Source: Actinocorallia herbida (GTDB lineage Bacteria; Actinomycetota; Actinomycetes; Streptosporangiales; Streptosporangiaceae). From it: a DNA stretch of 64,000 bases. The notes under the pieces were generated by a model. The model was not told where the DNA came from, made no database searches, and was given only the letters and a program-made list of their open reading frames with translations. This document shows, piece after piece, positions 43,048 to 52,334 of this stretch (positions within the stretch are counted from its first letter, which is position 1; each line of letters opens with the position of its first letter). The stretch spans positions 8,990,001 to 9,054,000 of the forward strand of contig NZ_RJKE01000001.1 of the NCBI RefSeq assembly GCF_003751225.1. Direction: 5' to 3'. The translations under genes and the position numbers were made by a program.

Positions 43048-44673
43048 ATGGACTCCCGAACCACCGTGCCCGCGCCGGTCAACGAGCCGGTACACGCCTA
43101 CGCGCCCGGCGGCCCCGAGCGTGCCCGGCTGGAGGCCAAGCTCACCGAACTGTCCGTCGGCGGCGCCGAACTGCCCTCCGTCATCGGCGGCGAGCACCGG
43201 ATGGCCAAGGGCGACCGGATCAAGGTCGTCCAGCCCCACGCGCACCGCGAGATCCTCGGCGTCACCGCGAACGCCGACCACTCCGACGCCCGCGACGCCG
43301 TCGAGGCCGCCCGCGCCGCCGCCCCCGGCTGGCGCGCGCTGAGCTTCGACGACCGCGCCGCGATCCTGCTGCGCGCCGCCGACCTGCTCACCGGCCCCTG
43401 GCGCGAGACGATCGCCGCCGCGACGATGCTGGGCCAGTCCAAGACCGCCCAGCAGGCCGAGATCGACTCCCCGTGCGAGCTCGCCGACTTCTGGCGGTTC
43501 AACGTGCACTTCGCGCGCCAGATCCTCGAAGAGCAGCCCGTGTCGTCCCCCGGCGTCTGGAACCGGGCCGACCACCGGCCGCTCGAGGGCTTCGTCTACG
43601 CGATCACGCCGTTCAACTTCACCGCGATCGCCGCGAACCTGCCGACCGCGCCCGCGCTGATGGGCAACACGGTCATCTGGAAGCCGTCGCCCACCCAGCA
43701 GTTCTCCGCGCACTCCACGATGAAGCTGCTCGAAGAGGCGGGCCTGCCCCCGGGCGTCATCAACATGGTGACCGGCGACGGCATCGCCATGTCCGACGTC
43801 GCGCTCAGCGCCCCGGACCTCGCCGGCATCCACTTCACCGGCTCCACCCCGACCTTCAAGCACCTGTGGCGCACGGTCGGAGAGAACCTCGACTCCTACG
43901 CGACCTACCCCCGGCTCGTCGGCGAGACCGGGGGCAAGGACTTCATCGTCGCGCACCCCTCGGCCGACCCGGCGGTACTGCTGACCGCGATGGTCCGCGG
44001 CGCGTTCGAGTACCAGGGCCAGAAGTGCTCAGCGGCCTCCCGCGCCTACGTCCCGCGCTCGGTGTGGAACCTCATCCGCGACGACTTCGCCTCGACCGTC
44101 GAGAGCCTCACCATGGGCGACGTGCGCGACCTGCGGAACTTCATGGGCGCCGTCATCGACGCCCGGTCGTTCGCGAAGCTCAAGGGCGTCCTGGACCGCG
44201 CGGCGGCCGACCCGAAGATCGACGTCCTCGTCGGTGGCACCTATGACGACGCCGAGGGCTACTTCGTCCGCCCGACCGTCCTGGTGAGCGACGACCCGGC
44301 GCACGAGATCTTCCGCGACGAGTACTTCGGCCCGGTCCTGTCCGTCCACGTGTACGAGGACGCCGCCTACGACGCGATGCTCGCGCAGATGGAGAAGGCC
44401 AGCGCCTACGGCCTGACCGGCTCGATCATCGCCCGCGACCGCGCCGCCGTCGCGCACGCCACCGAGGCGCTGCGCTTCGCCGCGGGCAACTTCTACATCA
44501 ACGACAAGCCGACCGGCGCCGTCGTCGGGCAGCAGCCGTTCGGCGGCGGCCGGGCCTCGGGCACCAACGACAAGGCCGGCTCCCTTCAGAACCTGCTGCG
44601 CTGGACGTCCACCCGGACGATCAAGGAGACCTTCGTGCCTCCGACGACGCACGGCTACCCGCACATGGGCTGA
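43048..44673 (+). CDS. pruA: L-glutamate gamma-semialdehyde (1-pyrroline-5-carboxylate) dehydrogenase
   Basis: 541 aa from ATG 43048. It oxidises glutamate semialdehyde to glutamate with NAD+, the second step of proline breakdown. An aldehyde dehydrogenase fold is complete: GFVYAITPFNFTAIAANL, the Glu of LVGETGGKDF, the nucleophile Cys in YQGQKCSAASRAY and the terminal PFGGGRASGTNDKAG. Length matches the single-function form. No proline dehydrogenase gene is next to it in this window. Confidence 0.94.
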   Translation: MDSRTTVPAPVNEPVHAYAPGGPERARLEAKLTELSVGGAELPSVIGGEHRMAKGDRIKVVQPHAHREILGVTANADHSDARDAVEAARAAAPGWRALSFDDRAAILLRAADLLTGPWRETIAAATMLGQSKTAQQAEIDSPCELADFWRFNVHFARQILEEQPVSSPGVWNRADHRPLEGFVYAITPFNFTAIAANLPTAPALMGNTVIWKPSPTQQFSAHSTMKLLEEAGLPPGVINMVTGDGIAMSDVALSAPDLAGIHFTGSTPTFKHLWRTVGENLDSYATYPRLVGETGGKDFIVAHPSADPAVLLTAMVRGAFEYQGQKCSAASRAYVPRSVWNLIRDDFASTVESLTMGDVRDLRNFMGAVIDARSFAKLKGVLDRAAADPKIDVLVGGTYDDAEGYFVRPTVLVSDDPAHEIFRDEYFGPVLSVHVYEDAAYDAMLAQMEKASAYGLTGSIIARDRAAVAHATEALRFAAGNFYINDKPTGAVVGQQPFGGGRASGTNDKAGSLQNLLRWTSTRTIKETFVPPTTHGYPHMG

Positions 44674-44680
44674 CACCGGA

Positions 44681-44718
44681 CCGCGGCACCCGTGCGGGGC
44701 GACGCACGGGCACCGCGG
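44681..44718. terminator. Hairpin terminator between pruA and the STAS gene
   Basis: CCGCGGCACCCGTGCG at 44681-44696 pairs with CGCACGGGCACCGCGG at 44703-44718 apart from two positions. It lies eight bases after the pruA stop and between convergent genes. Confidence 0.75.
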
Positions 44719-44740
44719 TTCCCGTCCCGCGAGGCCGTCC

Positions 44741-45133
44741 TCACCTGGTGAGGGCGGCCTCGACGGCGTCCGGGGTGGACTCCCACAGGGACATGAAGCG
44801 GAGCGCGCCCATCGCGCGCAAGGCTTGCAGCAGCCTCTCGGACGAGCAGCCGAACGTCATCGTCACGTTCCGTTCCGCGGCGAGGCGCGCGGCCTCCATG
44901 AGGGTCGGGTGGACGACGTCGGCGATGTCGACGGCGTCCTCCAGATCGACGATCAGGGGCGTGCGGACCTCTTCCTGGAGGAGCGGCAGCAGCGCGGCCT
45001 CCAGCCCGGCGACGGCGCTCGCGTCGAGCGTCCCGGCGAGCATGAGGAGGCGATGGCTTCCGTAGCGGAGTGTCGTCGCCCGGAAGGCGGGGGCTCCGGT
45101 GGGCCGCTGCTGCGGCGCGGACTGCTCTGACAT
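44741..45133 (-). CDS. STAS-domain protein (anti-sigma antagonist-like), atypical
   Basis: 130 aa with a STAS fold: RLLMLAGTLDASAVAGLE, then TPLIVDLEDAVDIADVVHPTLMEAA. The phosphorylatable Ser/Thr of SpoIIAA-type antagonists (usually in DSSG) is replaced here by ADVVHP, so control by phosphorylation is doubtful. It may still bind an anti-sigma factor of the HATPase type such as those at 12020 and 13281, but they are not adjacent. Confidence 0.85.
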   Translation of the reverse strand: MSEQSAPQQRPTGAPAFRATTLRYGSHRLLMLAGTLDASAVAGLEAALLPLLQEEVRTPLIVDLEDAVDIADVVHPTLMEAARLAAERNVTMTFGCSSERLLQALRAMGALRFMSLWESTPDAVEAALTR

Positions 45134-45288
45134 GCGTCACCGTCCTGTGGGTGCCGGGGTTGCGGACTTCCGGCGTAGGGTAATCGGATGACCTCGTTGC
45201 GTGAGGACATATCCCGGAATCGGCATCGCGCCGGAACGGGCGGGGCGGTGGCCCGAGGCGCCCGGGGAAACCCGGTAACTTCGGGTCC

Positions 45289-46164
45289 ATGCGGCTTCAT
45301 GTGGGATGTGCGATGTGGACGCTCGCTCCCTGGCGAGGGCGGTACGTCCCGCATCCGCTGCCCGCCGAGCAGCGGCTGAGCGCTTACGCGTCCTGGTGCA
45401 ACGCGGTCGAGGGGAACACGACGTTCTACGCGACACCGACCCGGGAGACCGCCGCGTCCTGGGCGGCGCAGACCTCGCCGGACTTTCGCCTTCCGCTCAA
45501 GCTGCCCAGGACCGTCACGCACGAGCGGCGGCTGACGGGGGCGGAGGCCGAACTAGCGGCCTTCTACGACGCGGTCGAGCCGCTCGGGCCCCGGTCGGGG
45601 GTGCTGTGGATCCAGCTGCCCGGAGGGTTCGGGCCCGGGGACGTCGGGGCACTCGCGACGTTCCTGCGCCACCTGCCGCGCACACATCGGTACGCCGTCG
45701 AGGTCAGGCACAGGGCGTTCTTCGAGGACGAGCGGGCAGTGCGGCTTCTGGAGCGGACGCTGGACGCGGCGGGGGCGGAATGGGTGCCTTTCGATACGAC
45801 CGTGCTGTTCTCGACGCCGCCCACGACCGACGCGGAACGTCAGGCGTGGACGCACAAGCCCCGGATGCCGCGGCGGTCGCTCGCGCTGACGCGGGCCCCG
45901 ATCGTCAGGTACCTCGGGCGGGACTCTTCCGAGGAGACCGTCGCGGGGTGGGCGCCCTGGGTGGAGACGGTGGCGGAGTGGCTGCGTGAAGGGCGTTCGC
46001 CCACGTTCTTCCTGCACACGCCCGGGAACGATGAGGCGCCCGCGCTGGCGCGGCGGTTCCATGACGAGGTGCGGGCGCGCCTCGGCGCGGCGGCGGAGGC
46101 GCTGGCGCCTCTCCCCGAGCCCGTCCCGCCGGTGGCGCCTGAGGAACCCTTGACTCTCTTCTGA
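45289..46164 (+). CDS. DUF72 family protein (YecE-like)
   Basis: 291 aa. TIM-barrel-like sequence with the DUF72 start HVGCAMWTLAPWRGRYVP, then YASWCNAVEGNTTFYATP and the strand FRLPLKLPRTVTHERRL. The middle block YAVEVRHRAFF is also typical. Function of the family is unknown; it is sometimes linked to DNA or sulfur metabolism. The start ATG 45289 is preceded by a TAACTT-like -10 candidate. Confidence 0.9.
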   Translation: MRLHVGCAMWTLAPWRGRYVPHPLPAEQRLSAYASWCNAVEGNTTFYATPTRETAASWAAQTSPDFRLPLKLPRTVTHERRLTGAEAELAAFYDAVEPLGPRSGVLWIQLPGGFGPGDVGALATFLRHLPRTHRYAVEVRHRAFFEDERAVRLLERTLDAAGAEWVPFDTTVLFSTPPTTDAERQAWTHKPRMPRRSLALTRAPIVRYLGRDSSEETVAGWAPWVETVAEWLREGRSPTFFLHTPGNDEAPALARRFHDEVRARLGAAAEALAPLPEPVPPVAPEEPLTLF

Positions 46165-46224
46165 GCGTGTTCATCCGACGCCGGGGGGTTTACACAGGTC
46201 CTCCGGTATTGGTCGAATGCCGGA

Positions 46225-46773
46225 ATGTACCGTGTTGTTCTCAGGCGGTTGTGTCCTGCGGATGCCGACGAGGTGGCACGGCTCGGAAGGTTGAGCCGGC
46301 GGCTGCACGGGCGCTGGGTGTACATGCCGCGAGCGACGGCGGAATGCCTCGACTACCTGCTCCGGCTCGCCGACGAAGGCGCGATCCCCCTGGCCGTCCG
46401 GCGGATCGAGGACGACGCGATCGTCGGGGTCGTCATCATCAGCGGGGTCACGCGGGGCGTCTACGAGCGGGCGGTCCTCGGGTACGCGGGGTTCGCGCCT
46501 TCGGTCGGGCAGGGGTATCTCACCGAGGGGCTCTCCCTGGTCGTCCAGTACGGGTTCGGGCCGCTCGGGCTGCACCGGCTGGAGGCCGACATCGAACCGG
46601 AGAACACCCCGTCGCTGCGGCTCGCCGAGCGCGTCGGGTTCCGGCGGGAGGGGCTTTCGCGGGGGTTCATCCGGGTCGGCGGGATATGGCGTGACCACGA
46701 GCGATGGGCGATCACCGCGGACACGGCGGACGGGCTCGTGCGGTGCGAGCCTTGGCAACTGCCGGACACCTGA
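46225..46773 (+). CDS. GNAT acetyltransferase, RimJ/RimL-like
   Basis: 182 aa. Acetyl-CoA is bound by the GQGYLTEGLSLVVQYGFG segment, preceded by the beta-4 strand and followed by LHRLEADIEPENTPSLRLAERVGFRREG. These are the hallmark blocks of N-terminal acetyltransferases for ribosomal or other proteins. The target is unknown. It ends 74 bp before the fxsB start on the same strand but is probably separate. Confidence 0.91.
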   Translation: MYRVVLRRLCPADADEVARLGRLSRRLHGRWVYMPRATAECLDYLLRLADEGAIPLAVRRIEDDAIVGVVIISGVTRGVYERAVLGYAGFAPSVGQGYLTEGLSLVVQYGFGPLGLHRLEADIEPENTPSLRLAERVGFRREGLSRGFIRVGGIWRDHERWAITADTADGLVRCEPWQLPDT

Positions 46774-46846
46774 GTTTTAACATCCCGACTTTGGCCACAT
46801 AACCGGATGAAACCGGATAGACGCCATCGCCGGGGAGTTGATCAGC

Positions 46847-48055
46847 GTGGCCGTCCACGGCGGTGAGTGGCCCTCGCTCCTCGACGTCCAAGGGCTGCTG
46901 GAAGGCGGATGGCGGCCCACGCCGTTCCGCGAGTTCGTGCTCAAGATCCACAGCCGGTGCAACCTCGCCTGCGACTACTGCTACATGTACGAATCGCCCG
47001 ACCAAGGGTGGCGTGCCCAGCCGCGGCGCATGGCGCGCGGGACCCTTGACCAGACGATCGCGCGGATCGCCGAACACGTCGCGGCGCACCGGCTGCCCGC
47101 GGTCACCGTGGTGCTGCACGGGGGCGAGCCTCTGCTCGCGGGGGTCGAGCACCTGCGGTACGCGGTGGCCGCGACCCGGGCGGCGCTGCCCGGGGTGCGC
47201 GTCGACTTCCAGGTGCAGACCAACGGGACACTGCTCGATCCGGTCTTCCTCGCCCTTTTCGACGAGCTCGACGTGCGCGTCGGGGTCAGCCTCGACGGCG
47301 ACTCCACCGCCAACGACAGGCACCGGCTCCGGCGCGACGGCGGGAGCAGCCACGAAGCCGTCCGGCGGGGTCTGGAACAGCTCACCGCACCCCGGTACCG
47401 GCATCTGTTCAGCGGGCTGCTCGCCGCCGTCGACCTCGCCAACGACCCTGTCGTCACCTACGAGGCGCTGCTCGCGCACGACCCGCCCGAGATCGACTTC
47501 CTGCTCCCGCACGGGACCTGGGACCTGCCGCCGCCCGGCCGTCCCGCCGACCGCTCCACCCCTTACGGCGACTGGCTCGTCAAGGCGTTCGACCGCTGGT
47601 ACGGCGCACCCGTGCGGGAGACCCGCGTCCGGCTGTTCGGCGAGATCCTGCACCTGCTGCTCGGCAGGCCCTCGCGCAGCGAGACCATCGGCCTCTCCCC
47701 CGTCGCGACCGTCGTGGTCGAGACGAACGGCCGCATCGAACAGGTCGACACCCTCAAGGCGGCCTTCGAGGGCGCGAGCGGCACCCCCCTGCACGTCGCC
47801 CGCGACTCCTTCGACGACGCCCTTCTCGTCCCCGGCATCGCCGCCCGCCAGATAGGCGCCCGCGCTCTCTCCGCCGAATGCCGCTCCTGCACCCTGGTCC
47901 GCGTCTGCGGCGGCGGCCTCTACCCCCACCGCCACCGCACCCCCACCGGCTTCCGCAACCCCTCCGTCTACTGTCCCGACCTCTACGCACTCATCACCCA
48001 TGTCCGCGACACCCTCACCACCGACATAGCCACCCTCCGCCCGCCCCACTCATGA
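46847..48055 (+). CDS. fxsB: FxsB-family radical SAM/SPASM peptide-modifying enzyme
   Basis: 402 aa from GTG 46847; TTG 46838 is an alternative but sits on top of GGGGAG. The radical SAM cluster motif is SRCNLACDYCYMYE (CxxxCxxC, about residues 42-49), followed by the VVLHGGEPLL block that binds SAM. The C-terminus is a SPASM-type Cys-rich region (AECRSCTLVRVCGGGLYPH, VYCPD). FxsB enzymes form a cyclophane crosslink in FxSxx-COOH peptides. The stop overlaps the next gene (ATGA). The precursor lies 4 kb downstream. Confidence 0.92.
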   Translation: MAVHGGEWPSLLDVQGLLEGGWRPTPFREFVLKIHSRCNLACDYCYMYESPDQGWRAQPRRMARGTLDQTIARIAEHVAAHRLPAVTVVLHGGEPLLAGVEHLRYAVAATRAALPGVRVDFQVQTNGTLLDPVFLALFDELDVRVGVSLDGDSTANDRHRLRRDGGSSHEAVRRGLEQLTAPRYRHLFSGLLAAVDLANDPVVTYEALLAHDPPEIDFLLPHGTWDLPPPGRPADRSTPYGDWLVKAFDRWYGAPVRETRVRLFGEILHLLLGRPSRSETIGLSPVATVVVETNGRIEQVDTLKAAFEGASGTPLHVARDSFDDALLVPGIAARQIGARALSAECRSCTLVRVCGGGLYPHRHRTPTGFRNPSVYCPDLYALITHVRDTLTTDIATLRPPHS

Positions 48056-49290
48056 GGGGCGGCACGGGCGGGCTGCCCGTCGAGGTGTTGCGGAGTGTGG
48101 CGGCAGGGGGCGGGGGCGAGGGGGCGGCGCGCGTATTGCGGGAGGGGCAGGGCGGACGGCGAGGGGTGTTGGTGCGGGGGGTGTTGGAGGTGGCTCGGGG
48201 TGGAGGGTGGGGCGGGGCGGGGGAGCAGGCTTGGCGGGTGCTCGCGGAGGTGCGGGAGAGGGAGCCTTCGGCGTTCGCTCAGGTCGTGGGGTATCCGTCG
48301 GTGGGGCCTGCCGCGCGGCGGGTGCTGCGGGGGGTGGTGAGCGGGGAGGGCGGGCAGGGGGCGGAGGCTGCGGCGCTACTTGGCGGGGTCGCGGCGGCGG
48401 CGGCCGTGCTGGGCGGGGTACGGGCCACGGTCACGGTGCCGCAGGCCGGGGAGGTCCTGGTGTTGCCCTCGGTGGGGTGTCTTGCGCTGCCGGAGGGGTG
48501 GGCGGGGGAGGACCTCGTGGTGCGGACAGGGGACGGGGTCGAGGTAATCGGCGGGGGAGGCGTGCTGTGTGTGCCGCGTAAGGGAGCGGCGCCTGGGTGG
48601 GCGCCCGTGCGCGCGCTTCACGTGGGGGAGGGCGGTGCGGGGATGACGCTGCTGCTCGACGAGGCCGATCCGGACCGGATGCCCGGAGCGTCGCTGCGCG
48701 GGGGCCGGCTCACCGCCGCCGAGGCGGACCGGTGGGGCGTCCTCCTGGAGGAGGCGTGGACGATCCTGCTGCGGCGGCACTGGACGACCGCCGCCGAGGC
48801 CCGGGTCCTCCTGCGCGCCGTCACCGTGCTCGACGCGCCCCCGGGACGCGCCACCAGCGGCACCCCGAGACACGCGCCCGGCCTCATCGGGCTCTCGTCC
48901 CCCGTCGACGCGCGGGGCCTCGCCGAGACGATCGCGCACGAGATCCAGCACACGAAGCTCAACGCCGTCCTCGACCACCACGTCCTCACAGAGGCCGACG
49001 ACGGCGTCCGTCACCCCGTCGCCTGGCGTCCCGACCCCCGTCCGCTCCTGGGCGCTCTCCACGGCGTCTACGCCCATCTGGGCGTCGCCGGGTTCTGGCG
49101 GCGCGAGCGCCCGGCGGCCGGGCCGCGCGCCGAAGGCGCCTACGCCCGGTGGCGCGACGCCGCCCATGCCGCGGCGGTCGCCCTGGCGGAAAGCCCTGCC
49201 CTCACCCCTCACGGCCGACTCTTCCTCGAAGGCACCACCGCGACCCTCGCCGCCTGGAAGTCCGATCCCCCGGCCGCCCTCCCCGCCTGA
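48052..49290 (+). CDS. HExxH-type peptide hydroxylase-like protein of the FxSxx-COOH system
   Basis: 412 aa from ATG 48052 in an ATGA overlap with fxsB. The first 200 residues are Gly/Val/Ala-rich and low in complexity. The C-terminal half carries ETIAHEIQHTKLNAVLDHH, the HExxH metal site that names the family, with PVAWRPDPRPLLGALHGVYAHL after it. The family is annotated as alpha-ketoglutarate-dependent peptide beta-hydroxylase and accompanies FxsB. It would further modify the precursor. Convergent with fxsT. Confidence 0.88.
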   Translation: MRGGTGGLPVEVLRSVAAGGGGEGAARVLREGQGGRRGVLVRGVLEVARGGGWGGAGEQAWRVLAEVREREPSAFAQVVGYPSVGPAARRVLRGVVSGEGGQGAEAAALLGGVAAAAAVLGGVRATVTVPQAGEVLVLPSVGCLALPEGWAGEDLVVRTGDGVEVIGGGGVLCVPRKGAAPGWAPVRALHVGEGGAGMTLLLDEADPDRMPGASLRGGRLTAAEADRWGVLLEEAWTILLRRHWTTAAEARVLLRAVTVLDAPPGRATSGTPRHAPGLIGLSSPVDARGLAETIAHEIQHTKLNAVLDHHVLTEADDGVRHPVAWRPDPRPLLGALHGVYAHLGVAGFWRRERPAAGPRAEGAYARWRDAAHAAAVALAESPALTPHGRLFLEGTTATLAAWKSDPPAALPA

Positions 49291-49353
49291 CGCGTTGCGG
49301 ACTTCCGCCCGACGCCGGATCGGTGGGTTCTGGCCGCGCGCCGGGCCGGACCG

Positions 49354-51888
49354 TCAGATGGGCGGGGGGTCGAAGTCGGAGTCGAGGTGGCGGCGGTCCT
49401 GGGCGACCACGGCGTCGGGGTGGGCGAGCCCCAGGGTGGCGGAGTACGCCTCCAGGGTGCTGGTGAAGAGCGCGTCGGACTCGTCCTTGCGGTCCAGGAG
49501 GGTGAGGTCGGCGGAGAGGTTCGCGGTGCAGGAGAGCGTCATCGGGTGGCGGGGGCCGAGGACGCGGGTGAGGCGGACCCTGGTGTCGGTGCCGAGCGTG
49601 ACCGACTCGTCGAGCCGGCCCAGGTCGGCGTAGTCGCTGGCGAGGTTCGCCGCGACGGTCAGCGGATAGTGGTGGTCGCGGCCCAGCTTGGCCTCCAGGC
49701 CCGCGAGCGCCGCCTCGTTGAGCGCGCGCGCTGCCTCCGACTCGCCCGTCGCGCGGCGCAGGATCGCGAGATTGCCCGCGCAGCCGTGGTTGTAGGGGTG
49801 CTCCGGCCCGTAGACGTTCGGGTACCGGTTGACGGTGTCGGCCGCCAGCTCCACCGCAGAGTCCAGGTCGCCCAGCGCGCGCTGGACGTTGGCGAGGCAC
49901 ATCGCCGAGGCGAGCGTGTCGGGGTGGCTCAGCCCGTACAGCCGGACGTACCTCGCGTGCATCTCCAGGGCGAGTTCCAGCGCCCGGTCCAGCTCGCCCA
50001 CCCTCCGCCAGGCGATGGACAAGTCCTTGCCTGTACGCAGCGTCCACGGGTGGTCCGCGCCGAGTTCGTTGACGCCGTAGTGGTACGCCTCCTCCCCGAC
50101 ATCACACGCCTCCGCGTAATCCCCGCACAGGCGGACCGCGCGGGCGAGCCCGCTCCAGGGCGCCAGGACGTCGACGGCCCCCGCCCGCCTCCCCAGTGCC
50201 CGCATCCTCATGTAGCCCTCCTCGTGGAGGCGCTTGGACTGCTGGTAGTCGCTGATGAGCCCGTAGTCGAGCGCGAGGCTGTTGATGACGCGCAGGGTGT
50301 GCGGCTCGTTCTCCCCGATGACGGCCTCGTGCCGCTCCCTGGACTCCAGGTCGTGCGCGCGCGCCGCCGGGAAGTCTCCGCGCGCCCGCAGGTCGGCCCC
50401 TATCGTGTTGACGAGGCGGAGCACCTCCTGCTCCTCCGGGTGGGCGCGTCCCCGGTGCAGCTCCAGCGTCACCTGGTTCAACTCGTACGCGGCCTGGTAG
50501 AGACCGAGTTCCCTCAGGACGTTTCCCAGCTGCCGTCGCGCCTTCAGGACGTCGAGATCATCCGGCGCCCCGTCTTCGGACCACCTGTCGATGAACCCCT
50601 GCACGAACAGCCTTGCCGAGGCGTAGCCGCCCGAGGCGTACAGGTACCGGACGACGTCCAAAGCGAGCTGCCGTACTTCGGGCTCCGTGCTCTCGGCCAC
50701 CCCGGACGGCTGGATGTGCCCGAGCAGGTCGTAGTACGCGGGCCAGCTCGTCCTGTCGTCGGGGGTGCCGGGCGCGGCCATCGCCAGGAGCACGTGCACC
50801 TCGTGCCGGAAGCGGCGCTGCTCCCCAGCGTCGAGCTCCTCCCGGACCAGCGCCTGGATCAGCCGGTGCACCTGGATCGTGCGGGCCGAGGCGTCGATCT
50901 TGGCGAGCGCGTACCTGCCGAGCTCCCCGACCGCCCGGCTCAGCCGGATCGGGTCGCGCAGGAGCGCCGCGAGCTTCGGGCCGAGGTCTCCGCTCGGCTG
51001 GCTGAACACGTCGCGCGGGATGGGTTCTGGGCCGAAGAACGCGCAACACCGCAGCAGCTCGATCGCCTCGGGCATGGTGCCGCTCAGGGACGCCACCGAC
51101 AGGCCCCACGCGGCGGTCATCGACACCGGGTACTCCGACGGCTTGCCTTCCGAGAGGAGTTGCGCCGTGCGCTCGGTCAGCAACTCCAGGTACTGCGTGA
51201 CCGGCATGCCCGTTTCCGCCTGAAGCGCTCCGGCCTGCTCCAGCGCCAGAGGCAGGTCGCCGAGCTCGTGCGCGAGACGGTCGGCGTCCGCCCCGCCGAC
51301 GGTCCGCGGCACCCTTTTCGCCAGGAACTGGATGCTCTCCGCACGGGTGAACACATCCACGGGAACCGTGTCGACGACCCCCTCCCAGCGGTGGTTCCGC
51401 GAGGTGATCAGCACATGGCCGGGCCCCTGGGGCAGAACATCCTTGAGGTCCTCCGGCTGGTCGGCGTTGTCGAACACCAGCAGCCAGCGCGCGTACGGCT
51501 CGCCCCTGCGCAGGGCGTCCAAGACGGCGTTGGCGGCGTCCTCGATGCCGGTCGCGGTCGCCGGGGGCAGACCCAGATGCGGGGCCAGCGCGGCGAGGCT
51601 GGAGCGCACCAGCGCGGGCTGGTCGGCGGGCACCCACCAGACGAGGTCGTACTCCTGCCGATAGCGGTAGGAGTACTCGACGGCCATCTGCGTCTTGCCC
51701 ACGCCGCCCAGCCCGTGCAGCGCGTGCGGCACGACCGCGGTCACCTGCCCCGTGACGCGCTCGCGCAGCCGCGTCAGCAGATCTTCCCTGCCGGTGAAGT
51801 TCTTGTTGCGCGGGGGCACCTTCCCCCAGACGTCCGGCACACGCCCGAGCGGCCTGCCCGGCACGCCCGCGGAACGGGATTTCACCAT
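49354..51888 (-). CDS. fxsT: FxsT-like NB-ARC/TPR protein of the FxSxx-COOH system
   Basis: 844 aa from ATG 51888, with GCGGAGG six bases upstream; ATG 51912 is open but lacks one. It begins VWGKVPPRNKNFTGREDLL, the signature leading to an NB-ARC (STAND) ATPase: HGLGGVGKTQMAVEY (Walker A) and WLLVFDNADQP (Walker B). The C-terminal 400 residues are ten or so tetratricopeptide repeats of the kinesin-light-chain style (LGADHPWTLRTG, YGPEHPYNHG). It probably senses or escorts the peptide. It lacks an N-terminal TIR domain seen in some longer family members. Confidence 0.9.
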   Translation of the reverse strand: MVKSRSAGVPGRPLGRVPDVWGKVPPRNKNFTGREDLLTRLRERVTGQVTAVVPHALHGLGGVGKTQMAVEYSYRYRQEYDLVWWVPADQPALVRSSLAALAPHLGLPPATATGIEDAANAVLDALRRGEPYARWLLVFDNADQPEDLKDVLPQGPGHVLITSRNHRWEGVVDTVPVDVFTRAESIQFLAKRVPRTVGGADADRLAHELGDLPLALEQAGALQAETGMPVTQYLELLTERTAQLLSEGKPSEYPVSMTAAWGLSVASLSGTMPEAIELLRCCAFFGPEPIPRDVFSQPSGDLGPKLAALLRDPIRLSRAVGELGRYALAKIDASARTIQVHRLIQALVREELDAGEQRRFRHEVHVLLAMAAPGTPDDRTSWPAYYDLLGHIQPSGVAESTEPEVRQLALDVVRYLYASGGYASARLFVQGFIDRWSEDGAPDDLDVLKARRQLGNVLRELGLYQAAYELNQVTLELHRGRAHPEEQEVLRLVNTIGADLRARGDFPAARAHDLESRERHEAVIGENEPHTLRVINSLALDYGLISDYQQSKRLHEEGYMRMRALGRRAGAVDVLAPWSGLARAVRLCGDYAEACDVGEEAYHYGVNELGADHPWTLRTGKDLSIAWRRVGELDRALELALEMHARYVRLYGLSHPDTLASAMCLANVQRALGDLDSAVELAADTVNRYPNVYGPEHPYNHGCAGNLAILRRATGESEAARALNEAALAGLEAKLGRDHHYPLTVAANLASDYADLGRLDESVTLGTDTRVRLTRVLGPRHPMTLSCTANLSADLTLLDRKDESDALFTSTLEAYSATLGLAHPDAVVAQDRRHLDSDFDPPPI

Positions 51889-52092
51889 CGAAACCTCCGC
51901 GTGATCGTCCATATTCGCATCAGATGTCCCGCGTCATGCTAACCCCGTGTTCGACAATGGTCGCAACAGCGCGTTTCCGTGATCGTGGCATCCGGCACAA
52001 GTCGGTCGCAGATCTTTTTCCTTTCGCTCTGGAAAGCGGTTGGACCGCGTGCGAAGATTGGTGCGACCTGTGACCGCCGACCGGGAGGACTC

Positions 52093-52269
52093 ATGGAAGA
52101 TCACGCTCGCGGTGATCTCGTGGACGTTTCCGGACTGTCCCTGCCGGATCTCGACTCACTCGACCGCTCAAGCCTCTGGCATGTGCTCACCGAGATCCTG
52201 GGCCCCGCCGAACCCGATGCCGGCGACACCGTCGCGGCCTTCAACGCGAGCCTTCCGCCCGTCCGCTGA
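52093..52269 (+). CDS. fxsA: FxSxx-COOH-type RiPP precursor, variant C-terminus
   Basis: 58 aa from ATG 52093 with GGGAGGA upstream. The leader has the family-typical LSLPDLDSLDRSSLWHVLTEIL. The end reads AAFNASLPPVR, where the canonical precursor stops at F-x-S-x-x. Here Ser at the third position is Ala, and PPVR extends the chain beyond the SL ending. The crosslink may thus form elsewhere, or trimming may be needed. It is divergent from fxsT (204 bp apart) and followed after 65 bp by a STAND-TPR gene. Confidence 0.82.
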   Translation: MEDHARGDLVDVSGLSLPDLDSLDRSSLWHVLTEILGPAEPDAGDTVAAFNASLPPVR

Positions 52270-52334
52270 CCCGGCCTGCGGAAAACGGAAAACCACTGCA
52301 CAGGCACATCGACGTGCCTGGCCGGATGAGGCCA

